5,699 bases of DNA from Halovenus sp. (GCA_028275145.1 JAQCNG010000303.1:1-5699), one strand, 5' to 3'; shown: positions 1-5,039, counted from the first letter of the stretch. Numbers and translations are program-made. Notes: generated from the sequence alone by a model not told the origin.

Positions 1-779
1 CCGGACCGGTATGCGCTCACCTCGGCGTGACCGTCGTCGACTTTCAGGTACTGGACTGGCTGGCCGCTCCCGATGGTCAGCGTGTCGGCACCGGCGTCGA
101 CGAGACGGCCGCTGACCATATCGTAGGAGTAGTCTTTCTCACTCGTCGAGCCGTAGTGGTCGGTCTCGTCGCCGGTCCAGGTGGTCTCCGCGACGAGATC
201 GATATCACCGCTGTTGGTCCCAACCTCGTAGTGGTGTTCGCCGCTGCCCTCGCCGCTGACCGCGATGCGCTCGTCTGCGACGAAGGTACCATCGGGGAAG
301 TGAACGGAGGCGGTCCCGTCGATCTCGATGGAGTGAATCTCGCCCTGGTAGACGTAGCTGTCGGCGTTCCACTGCCAGACCTCGCCGCTGGCCCGGGGCC
401 TGCCGAACTTCGTGTAGCCCGTGCTGTCGTTGCCGCCGGCGTGGGCGGCCTTCGATATCGAACCGCCTGTCTCCATCCGAATCTCGTAGGTGTGTTGCCC
501 GGTGCCCTTGCCGGCGATGATGAGCCGTTTCTGGCTGCTGGCCGCCTCGGCGGTCCCGCCGAGTCTGCTGAGGGCACCGGCACTGACTGCCGAGGCCGCT
601 GCTCCCTGGAGGAACGTGCGCCGGTCGAGGTCCGCGCCGCTGGATGCCGGTTCGTCGCGCTCGCTGGTGTTGTCGTGTCCGCTGCTGTCGCTGCGTCCGC
701 TGGTGTCGCCGCGGTCGCTGGACTCGTTCGTTCGGTCGTTGCCGATGCCGCCGTCCGTGGTGTGTGCGTTGTCAGTCAT
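1..779 (-). CDS. Tat-exported two-module haloarchaeal protein of unknown function (partial, C-terminus cut)
   Basis: The frame is open from the ATG at 779-777 to the left edge, giving 259 residues without a stop. Residues 1-52 are hydrophilic and rich in Ser, Asp, Thr and Gly. A twin-arginine motif (DRRTFLQ, residues 52-58) follows, then a weakly hydrophobic Ala-rich stretch to about residue 72 and a likely cleavage region near AEA (77-79), so a Tat-exported protein is predicted. The mature part has two related modules. Module A (about 84-166) contains GTGQHTYEIRM and HAGGNDS; module B (about 171-259) contains GSGEHHYEV and NSGDIDL. There are no cysteines, and many acidic residues. I recognise no catalytic motif and no named family; function is unknown. 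The protein is a clear paralogue of the gene just upstream. That protein ends at the point matching VDDGHAEV here, so only a short tail is probably missing. The start is supported by AGGAGA at 790-785 and by the shared MTD opening of the two proteins. Confidence 0.88.
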   Translation of the reverse strand, partial: MTDNAHTTDGGIGNDRTNESSDRGDTSGRSDSSGHDNTSERDEPASSGADLDRRTFLQGAAASAVSAGALSRLGGTAEAASSQKRLIIAGKGTGQHTYEIRMETGGSISKAAHAGGNDSTGYTKFGRPRASGEVWQWNADSYVYQGEIHSIEIDGTASVHFPDGTFVADERIAVSGEGSGEHHYEVGTNSGDIDLVAETTWTGDETDHYGSTSEKDYSYDMVSGRLVDAGADTLTIGSGQPVQYLKVDDGHAEVSAYRS

Positions 780-784
780 TGGTA

Positions 785-790
785 TCTCCT
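785..790 (-). promoter_or_regulatory. Shine-Dalgarno site of the partial Tat-protein gene
   Basis: Read on the minus strand, AGGAGA lies 5 nt before the ATG at 779. It sits inside the 37-nt gap after the stop codon of the upstream paralogue. No TATA-like element is visible in that gap, so the gene is probably translated from a transcript started upstream of the paralogue, and this site would set its own initiation. Confidence 0.6.
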
Positions 791-816
791 GTGTTGTGGG
801 TGTCTGGCTGGCTGTC

Positions 817-1509
817 CTACTCAAAGCGCAGGTGGCCGTCCTCGACGGCGATATGCTGTATCGGGTCGGAGTACTCGGTGTCGTAGCCGTCGTAGTTGCT
901 GTCCCGGACTGCCCCGCTGACGTGGTCCGGCGTGTGGCTCTGTTCGGTGCGCTGTGGGCCGTCGTCCGAGTCGACGTACTCCGTCGACCACGGGCCCAGG
1001 TGGATATCGGCGCTGTTCGAGCCGACGACGTACTGGTGTCGCCCCGGGGACTGTCCGGTGATGCCGAGCCAGCTATCGGCCTGGAACCCCCCGTCGAGGA
1101 AATGAAACGCAACGCTGCCGTTTGCCTCCACGTAGTCGATTGCCCCGCTGAACGTGTAGCTGTCGACGTTCCAGTGCCAGAGCTCGCCGCTTGCCTGCTG
1201 GCCGCCGTTCGACGACGTGACGGAATCGTTTCCGCCCGCGTGCGTGGCCTTCTGTATCTGGCCACCGCTCTCCATCCGAATCTCGTAGGTGTGCTGTCCC
1301 TTGCCGTCGCCGATGACCAGCAGTCGTTTGCTCGTCCCGCTGGCGCTGGCCGAACCGGTCGCGGCACTGAGGCCCACAAGTCCCAGCAGCGCGCCCGCCG
1401 CACCCTTCAGCAGGCCCCCGGGTCCGGAGCTGTCGGCCGTCTCGGCCGGGCGCGACGGTTCGGCGTCGGTCTGTGCGTCCGTGCTGTCGGTCGGAGTGAG
1501 GTCGGTCAT
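817..1509 (-). CDS. Two-module exported haloarchaeal protein of unknown function, paralogue of the downstream gene
   Basis: This gene encodes 230 residues from the ATG at 1509-1507 to the TAG at 819-817. Residues 1-30 are acidic and polar. Residues 33-58 are a hydrophobic Gly/Ala/Leu stretch with one lysine (LLKGAAGALLGLVGL) ending in a small-residue ASA-type cleavage region. It aligns with the Tat signal of the downstream paralogue, but PGG replaces RRT, so a Sec signal, an atypical Tat signal or a membrane anchor is inferred. Module A (61-142) has GKGQHTYEIRM, HAGGNDS and ASGELWHWN; module B (147-230) repeats the pattern with SPGRHQYVVGSNSADIHL. No cysteines or enzyme motifs are seen, and function is unknown. 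The start was chosen because GGAGGTGA lies 7 nt upstream and because the paralogue also begins MTD. An in-frame extension to GTG 1605 or ATG 1602 (32 or 31 more residues, rich in Arg, Gly, Ala and His) is possible but looks like translated leader. It is probably the first gene of a two-gene operon. Confidence 0.88.
   Translation of the reverse strand: MTDLTPTDSTDAQTDAEPSRPAETADSSGPGGLLKGAAGALLGLVGLSAATGSASASGTSKRLLVIGDGKGQHTYEIRMESGGQIQKATHAGGNDSVTSSNGGQQASGELWHWNVDSYTFSGAIDYVEANGSVAFHFLDGGFQADSWLGITGQSPGRHQYVVGSNSADIHLGPWSTEYVDSDDGPQRTEQSHTPDHVSGAVRDSNYDGYDTEYSDPIQHIAVEDGHLRFE
1269..1293 (-). repeat. 25-bp exact direct repeat shared by the two paralogous genes
   Basis: Positions 1269-1293 are identical base for base to 470-494, 799 nt away. 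On the minus strand both copies encode the HTYEIRME core of module A. It is the longest exact match I found between the two genes. It reflects either recent duplication, gene conversion or strong constraint, and it is a possible site for homologous recombination that would fuse the two genes. Confidence 0.8.
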
Positions 1510-1516
1510 GTCGTGG

Positions 1517-1524
1517 TCACCTCC
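1517..1524 (-). promoter_or_regulatory. Strong Shine-Dalgarno site deciding the start of the complete paralogue
   Basis: On the minus strand GGAGGTGA lies 7 nt before the ATG at 1509. This long anti-16S match is the main reason for preferring this start over the in-frame GTG 1605 or ATG 1602. It implies a leader of roughly 98 nt if transcription starts from the TATA box at 1637-1632. Confidence 0.7.
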
Positions 1525-1631
1525 ATGCACACGCCCGGCGCGGCCCCCGGCGTCGCTCCCGGCCGGCCTGCGACCGTCGTGTGCCGATGCGGTGTGGCGC
1601 ATCACACTCCAGTGTTGCAGCGGTAACCCCG

Positions 1632-1637
1632 TATAAA
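1632..1637 (-). promoter_or_regulatory. TATA box, candidate promoter of the exported-protein pair
   Basis: TTTATA reads on the minus strand at 1637-1632 and fits the haloarchaeal TATA consensus. A start about 26-27 nt downstream of its centre falls near 1608. The transcript would then begin just before the in-frame GTG 1605 and ATG 1602, leaving either an almost leaderless long form or a leader of about 98 nt before the SD-preceded ATG at 1509. Confidence 0.55.
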
Positions 1638-1677
1638 CCCCCGACGCGACGCCCGAATCTGCGCCGATTCTCTCGAA

Positions 1678-1702
1678 TTCGCGTGGATTCGATACCGTTC
1701 GA
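1678..1702 (-). promoter_or_regulatory. 10-bp-phased CGAA motifs, candidate activator or repressor site
   Basis: On the plus strand TTCG starts at 1678, 1688 and 1698 (CGAA on the minus strand), exactly 10 nt apart, so all lie on one face of the helix. They lie about 40-65 bp upstream of the minus-strand TATA box, a plausible distance for a regulator of the exported-protein pair. The spacing is seen directly; binding by a regulator is inferred. CGAA is common in haloarchaeal DNA, so chance is possible. Confidence 0.3.
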
Positions 1703-1842
1703 GTACTGCGATTTTTCGATATTGCCGTGTTTTCTGACGATAAACTGTCGAAGGTTTTTTGTACCCCGTTCTGGCGGCGGCTCGTCAGCCCCGTTTCGGG
1801 TCAACAACAGAGAACGTTACCGTCGGGAAACTGCGAGAGACG

Positions 1843-1934
1843 CCGCGCGAGCACCGCCCGGTGACCACGCCTGCGCACCACCGCGCGGGCACCGCCCGAG
1901 GACCACGCCTGCGAACCACCACGCGGGAACTGCC
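1843..1934. repeat. 38-bp tandem repeat, about 2.4 copies
   Basis: Units at 1843-1880 and 1881-1918 are directly abutted and match at 34 of 38 positions. A partial third unit at 1919-1934 matches unit 2 at 13 of 16. Each unit contains GCACCGCCC-like and GACCACGCCTGCG blocks. There are no spacers between units, so it is not a CRISPR array. It lies 120-215 bp upstream of the helicase start and directly before the hairpin at 1936-1954. Function is unknown. Confidence 0.7.
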
Positions 1935-1935
1935 G

Positions 1936-1954
1936 CGCGAGCGTAGCGCTCGCG
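1936..1954. repeat. Perfect 8-bp inverted repeat with TAG loop
   Basis: CGCGAGCG (1936-1943) and CGCTCGCG (1947-1954) are perfect complements around a 3-nt loop. The structure directly follows the 38-bp tandem repeats and precedes the helicase promoter by about 70 nt. It lacks a following T-tract, so a terminator role is weak. GCGAGCGTAGCG-type palindromes are, from general knowledge, frequent in haloarchaeal intergenic DNA, and this may be one of that dispersed class. Confidence 0.6.
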
Positions 1955-2023
1955 GGTGTGCGCGGAATCGACCCGAACTACCCCCCATTATCGCCACCGC
2001 GCCGCCGTCGCGCCCGTCGACAG

Positions 2024-2035
2024 AAACACATATGT
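2024..2035 (+). promoter_or_regulatory. Leaderless promoter of the helicase gene
   Basis: An A-rich BRE-like AAAC (2024-2027) precedes the palindromic ACATATGT (2028-2035). Its centre is about 27 nt upstream of the GTG at 2058, which is the usual TATA-to-start distance in archaea. Transcription would begin at or next to the start codon, giving a leaderless mRNA. No Shine-Dalgarno sequence precedes the GTG, which fits this reading. Confidence 0.55.
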
Positions 2036-2057
2036 TCGGCGCTCCCCGCCACCAGAT

Positions 2058-4442
2058 GTGACACACAGCGGCGACGACGAGACGGGAATCCCGGTCGAGG
2101 AGGCGCTGCCGTCGTTCGCGTCGGCGTTTCCCTTCGGGCGGTTCAATCCGATGCAGACCGAGACGCTCCCGGCGCTGCTCGGACGTGACGAGAACATCGT
2201 CGTGAGCGCTCCGACTGCCAGCGGCAAAACCGCAATCGCGGAGGTGGCGATCTGTCGCACGCTCGACGCGGGCGGGACCGCGCTCTTTCTCGCACCCCTG
2301 CGCGCACTCACAAACGAGAAAGAACGCGAGTGGGAGCGCTTCGAGGAGCTGGGCTACTCGGTGTACGTTGTCACGGGCGAACGCGACCTGAACCCCCGGC
2401 GGGCCGAGCGCGCGGACGTGCTGGTGATGACCCCCGAGAAGGCCGACTCGGCGACCCGCAAGCACGACTCCCATCGCTACGAGTTCGTCACCGACGTGGA
2501 CTGCTGCATCATCGACGAGGTCCACCTGCTCGATGCCGACGGGCGCGGGAGCGTGCTCGAGGTGACAATCTCGCGGTTGCGTCGCCTCTGTGACCCCCGC
2601 GTCGTGGCCCTCTCGGCGACGATGCGCAACGTCGAGGACGTGGCGGCCTGGCTGGACGCCCCCGAGGAGACCACCTTCTCGTTTGGCGACGACTACCGTC
2701 CGGTGCCCCTGGAGGCCGACGTGGCAACCTACAGCCAGGGGGAGAACGCCTTTGCCGACAAGTACCGCCGGCTCTACCGGGCGCTCGACCTCGCGGAACA
2801 GCATATCCGCGAGGACGGGCAGGCGCTGGTGTTCGTCGCCTCCCGGCAGGACACCGTCCAGGCCGCTGAGAAGGCCCGGGACGAACTCGCACAGCGGGAC
2901 GTACCCGTCGGGGTGCGTGGCAACTACGACGCCCACCAGGAGGCGGACGCCTTCGAGAACGACACCCTCCGGCAGTCGGTCATCGACGGCGTCGGCTTCC
3001 ACCACGCCGGTCTCTCGCGGGCAGACAAGAACCGCGTCGAGGAGTGGTTCCGCGAGGGGCGGGTTGACCTGCTGTTTTCCACGTCGACGCTGGCGTGGGG
3101 TGTCAACCTCCCCGCGCGGTGTGTGGTCATCCGGGACACACAGCGCCACGACCCGCTGGAGGGCGAGACGGAGATGAGTCCGCTGGACGTGCTCCAGATG
3201 CTGGGGCGTGCCGGCCGGCCGGGCTACGACGACCGCGGCTACGCCTGGGTCGTCTGTGACGGCTCCTCGGCCGGGCGCTACCGGGAGTTGCTCACCGAGG
3301 GCAAGTGTATCGAGTCACGGCTCGCCGACGGCGGCGACCCCGGGAGCGACGACCTCACCACCCACCTGAACGCCGAGATCGCCCTGGGAGCCGTCCGCGA
3401 TGTCGACGACGCGATGGACTGGCTGGAGACGACCTTCTACTACGTGCGGGCCAACCGCGAGAGCGGGTACGACTCGGGGGAGAGTCTCCGCAGCAGGGTC
3501 AGCGAGCGCCTCGAGTGGCTCGTCGAACACGAGTTCGTCGAACTCGACGGACTCAGGGTCGAACCGACGCCGCTGGGGCGACTCGCCTCCGAGTTCTACC
3601 TCGCGTTGCCCACCGCGCGGTCCTTTGCCGACCTGGCAGCAGACGGCATAGACGAGGACACCGTCCTGCGGACGGTCGCAACCGCCTCGGAGTTCGACAG
3701 TGTTGCCGCCCGCTCCGCCGAGGAGGATGCAATCGACGCCGTGCTCGGCCGGCGTGGCGACGACCTCGCACCGGGCGCACGGAAGGTGCTCGCCAGCCTC
3801 GAGGCGAGAACCAGCGGGACCACACCGGCGGCACTGCAGAGCGACGCGTGGGTCATCCGCCAGAACGCACTGCGCCTGCTCGGCGCCCTGCGGGCGATTG
3901 TCGACCGCCTGGAGGGTGGAACCGCCGCGAACCAGGTCCGACGGCTCGCCGCCCGCATCGAGACGGGCGTCAGCGACGACGCGGTTGGACTGACCGCCAT
4001 CGACGGGGTCGGTGAGAGCCGGGCGCGCACCCTCGCCGCCGCCGGTTACCGCGCACCCGCCGACGTCGCCGGGGCGACGGCCGACCAGCTCGCGGCGGCG
4101 GGGTTAGAGGACAGCGTCGCCGACCGGGTTCGAGAGAACGCGGCCGAACTGCCGGCTGTCGCCGTCGACTGGGGTGGGTTCCCCGAGCGAGTGCCGCGCG
4201 GCGAGCGGGAACTACAGGAGGTGACGGTCCGCTCGACCGGCGGCGACGCCCGGGCCTCCCTCGCGGTGACGGTAAACGGCGTCGAGATGACGACAAAATC
4301 CACCTACCTCGGCGAGACGATGCTTCCTGTGGGCGTCTTCGGCGGCGACACCGACGAACTCGAGTTCGCCGTCCGGGTGGCGTTTCCCGAACTCCCACTG
4401 GCCGCTGTCGTCCGCTCGCGTACCGTCGGCGTCGTCGACTGA
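2058..4442 (+). CDS. Ski2-like superfamily 2 helicase (Hel308/Brr2/Mer3 branch) with C-terminal HhH and beta-rich domain
   Basis: This encodes 794 residues from GTG 2058 to TGA 4442 and is a predicted ATP-driven translocase on nucleic acid. RecA1 carries the Q-motif glutamine (Q33 in FNPMQTE), motif I APTASGKT (51-58), Ia APLRALTNEK (79-88), Ib MTPEKAD (124-130), II DEVH (153-156) and III LSATMRN (185-191). RecA2 carries LVFVASRQ (257-264), HHAGLSR (315-321), motif V STLAWGVNLPA (343-353) and VI QMLGRAGRPGYD (380-391). A winged-helix region (about 436-520), a helical ratchet-like region (about 525-635), a helix-hairpin-helix (IDGVGESRARTLAAAGY, about 648-664) and a beta-rich tail (about 700-794) follow. 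All catalytic motifs are intact. The Hel308 family acts on stalled or branched replication forks, whereas AWGVNLPA and the tail resemble the Brr2/Mer3 side, so DNA versus RNA substrate is unsettled. The start was chosen because the TATA box lies about 27 nt upstream; the in-frame GTG 1956 would place that promoter inside the gene. Confidence 0.93.
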   Translation: MTHSGDDETGIPVEEALPSFASAFPFGRFNPMQTETLPALLGRDENIVVSAPTASGKTAIAEVAICRTLDAGGTALFLAPLRALTNEKEREWERFEELGYSVYVVTGERDLNPRRAERADVLVMTPEKADSATRKHDSHRYEFVTDVDCCIIDEVHLLDADGRGSVLEVTISRLRRLCDPRVVALSATMRNVEDVAAWLDAPEETTFSFGDDYRPVPLEADVATYSQGENAFADKYRRLYRALDLAEQHIREDGQALVFVASRQDTVQAAEKARDELAQRDVPVGVRGNYDAHQEADAFENDTLRQSVIDGVGFHHAGLSRADKNRVEEWFREGRVDLLFSTSTLAWGVNLPARCVVIRDTQRHDPLEGETEMSPLDVLQMLGRAGRPGYDDRGYAWVVCDGSSAGRYRELLTEGKCIESRLADGGDPGSDDLTTHLNAEIALGAVRDVDDAMDWLETTFYYVRANRESGYDSGESLRSRVSERLEWLVEHEFVELDGLRVEPTPLGRLASEFYLALPTARSFADLAADGIDEDTVLRTVATASEFDSVAARSAEEDAIDAVLGRRGDDLAPGARKVLASLEARTSGTTPAALQSDAWVIRQNALRLLGALRAIVDRLEGGTAANQVRRLAARIETGVSDDAVGLTAIDGVGESRARTLAAAGYRAPADVAGATADQLAAAGLEDSVADRVRENAAELPAVAVDWGGFPERVPRGERELQEVTVRSTGGDARASLAVTVNGVEMTTKSTYLGETMLPVGVFGGDTDELEFAVRVAFPELPLAAVVRSRTVGVVD

Positions 4443-4443
4443 G

Positions 4444-4462
4444 CGCTGTCCGGGCAACAGCG
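4444..4462 (+). terminator. Hairpin just after the helicase stop, weak candidate 3'-end signal
   Basis: CGCTGT (4444-4449) pairs with ACAGCG (4457-4462) around a 7-nt loop, starting one base after the stop codon. No T-rich tract follows. Archaeal termination depends mainly on U-runs, so this could be a 3'-stabilising structure or chance rather than a true terminator. Confidence 0.3.
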
Positions 4463-4560
4463 TCTGCGTGGCCGGCGAGCACCACTCCCGTGCGGCGGCC
4501 GTCACCATCCACGAGGGGTGAGACGTCCCGAGAGCCGCCGTCTGGTGGTCGGGCCTGACA

Positions 4561-4590
4561 GCCGGCGAAACCGCTCGAAACTGCTCGATA
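4561..4590 (+). repeat. Three tandem 10-nt units with CGAA core
   Basis: Three consecutive 10-nt blocks (4561-4570, 4571-4580, 4581-4590) share the pattern C-N-GCTCGAAA, with the first and last diverging at one to three places. The CGAA or CGAT core recurs at 4566, 4576 and 4586. The same CGAA core with the same 10-nt spacing occurs upstream of the exported-protein pair at 1678-1702. A role as a protein-binding site is inferred only. Confidence 0.4.
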
Positions 4591-4647
4591 AAACGTCTGC
4601 GGGGTTCTGCACCGTTTGTAAAACGTGTCGACAGAGGCGTAAAACGT
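4589..4647 (+). promoter_or_regulatory. Three TAAAACGT boxes upstream of the small membrane protein gene
   Basis: The exact octamer TAAAACGT occurs at 4589-4596, 4619-4626 and 4640-4647. Start-to-start spacings are 30 and 21 nt, close to three and two helical turns. The last box ends about 56 nt upstream of the TATA box at 4703. Repeated, phased, identical octamers suggest an operator or enhancer array for the downstream gene. No known regulator is assigned. Confidence 0.4.
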
Positions 4648-4702
4648 CGGCTCCGTCCGGGTTCGCCCGAAAATCGCGCGAACTGACCGCAACGGTCTGG
4701 CG

Positions 4703-4709
4703 TTTATAT
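4703..4709 (+). promoter_or_regulatory. TATA box of the small membrane protein gene
   Basis: TTTATAT at 4703-4709 matches the haloarchaeal TATA consensus. A transcription start about 27 nt from its centre falls near 4733, giving a leader of roughly 15 nt before the ATG at 4748. Confidence 0.65.
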
Positions 4710-4732
4710 GAGGGAACAGTGTGTAGTGTGGG

Positions 4733-4747
4733 GCGAGGAGAACTCGC
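4733..4747 (+). promoter_or_regulatory. Ribosome binding site inside a 15-nt leader hairpin
   Basis: GAGGAG (4735-4740) lies 7 nt before the ATG and is a credible Shine-Dalgarno site. It overlaps a perfect small inverted repeat: GCGAG (4733-4737), loop GAGAA, CTCGC (4743-4747), ending immediately before the start codon. The predicted leader is therefore almost exactly this hairpin. Folding would place half of the Shine-Dalgarno site in the stem and half in the loop. Confidence 0.5.
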
Positions 4748-4978
4748 ATGTCGAGCATATCAGAGTACGACAGTCTGCCCCGTCCCGCAGATACTCTGCT
4801 CCGGACGAGTATCGTTCGCCCCGCACAGTTTCTCGGCTTCTGGACAGCGGTTGTTTCGCCGTTCGTGCTCGCGGGGCTGGTCGTCACGGGTCTTGCGACC
4901 CAGCACCCGCAGGTGATGGCCGGTGTGCTCGCGGCGAACGTGGCCGGTATCGTGCTCGGCAACAGGCACAACAGGTAA
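4748..4978 (+). CDS. Small predicted two-helix membrane protein, function unknown
   Basis: This gene encodes 76 residues from ATG 4748 to TAA 4978. Residues 1-25 are polar with a Pro/Arg-rich segment (LPRPADTLLRTSIVRPAQ). A hydrophobic helix spans about 28-50 (FLGFWTAVVSPFV onward) and a second about 56-71 (VMAGVLAANVAGIVLG), ending in the basic tail GNRHNR. That gives a likely two-pass membrane topology with both ends on the same side. It has its own TATA box and ribosome binding site, which strongly supports a real gene despite its size. It is convergent with the phosphotransferase gene, 166 nt away. I recognise no enzymatic or transporter motif. The sequence has the look of small haloarchaeal hypothetical membrane proteins, but I cannot name a family. 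Confidence 0.78.
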   Translation: MSSISEYDSLPRPADTLLRTSIVRPAQFLGFWTAVVSPFVLAGLVVTGLATQHPQVMAGVLAANVAGIVLGNRHNR

Positions 4979-5023
4979 CCGGGCCACCTGCTCCCGTTGT
5001 TACACTCTCCTCCAGGCGCACGC

Positions 5024-5039
5024 GGCCCGCCGCCGGGCC
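5024..5039. terminator. GC-rich hairpin in the convergent intergenic gap
   Basis: GGCCCG (5024-5029) and CGGGCC (5034-5039) form a perfect 6-bp stem with a 4-nt loop, 45 nt after the small membrane protein stop. It could act as a 3'-end structure from either side, but no T-tract is present and GC-rich DNA makes chance hairpins common. Confidence 0.25.

Larger units (their letters stand above)
1510..2057. other. 548-nt divergent intergenic region
   Basis: This region separates the minus-strand exported-protein pair from the plus-strand helicase. From left to right it holds a GC-rich probable leader (1510-1608), the minus-strand TATA box (1632-1637), TTCG motifs at 10-nt spacing (1678-1702), an AT-rich patch with a T6 run (about 1710-1760), a GC-rich 38-bp tandem repeat (1843-1934), a hairpin (1936-1954) and the helicase promoter (2024-2035). 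Open frames crossing it run through these promoters, are Arg/Pro-rich and lack recognisable domains, so I call no gene here. Confidence 0.6.
4443..4747. other. 305-nt intergenic region between helicase and small membrane protein
   Basis: It contains the post-helicase hairpin, a featureless GC-rich stretch (about 4463-4560), three 10-nt CGAA-type units (4561-4590), three TAAAACGT boxes (4589-4647), a TATA box (4703-4709) and a leader hairpin with the ribosome binding site (4733-4747). A frame crossing it contains a CTVCKTC string but continues over the promoter and the next gene in another frame, so it is not called as a gene. Confidence 0.6.

Noticed and set aside
490..1626. 378-codon plus-strand open frame opposite the two exported-protein genes, and a similar one at 27-920
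   Set aside because: They share segments such as LHPNLVGVL only because the sense-strand genes are paralogues. They ignore the 37-nt gap and have no promoter or ribosome binding site.
1755..1760. T6 run as a plus-strand terminator
   Set aside because: No plus-strand gene lies upstream of it, so there is no transcript for it to end; it is more likely just part of the AT-rich promoter patch.
1517..1807. Minus-strand 96-codon frame and plus-strand frames in the divergent intergenic region
   Set aside because: They overlap the minus-strand promoter and leader, are Arg/Pro-rich, and lack start signals.
1843..1954. CRISPR array
   Set aside because: The 38-bp units abut with no unique spacers, and no cas genes are present.
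1956..2057. Longer helicase start at GTG 1956
   Set aside because: The extra 34 residues would include the TATA box and lack conservation-like features; the GTG at 2058 fits a leaderless start about 27 nt after the TATA box.
2056..2061. ATG-TGA start-stop overlapping the helicase GTG
   Set aside because: A two-codon start-stop element is seen, but nothing indicates it is used; the overlap is likely chance.
1785..3149. 454-codon open frame on the minus strand opposite the helicase
   Set aside because: It is antisense to intact helicase motifs and crosses the helicase promoter. Its composition is what a GC-rich third-position bias produces on the opposite strand, and it has no recognisable domain.
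4518..4916. Plus-strand frame with a CTVCKTC zinc-finger-like string
   Set aside because: It runs through the TATA box, leader and start of the 76-residue gene in another frame. The cysteines are few and not followed by a second pair, and there is no ribosome binding site.
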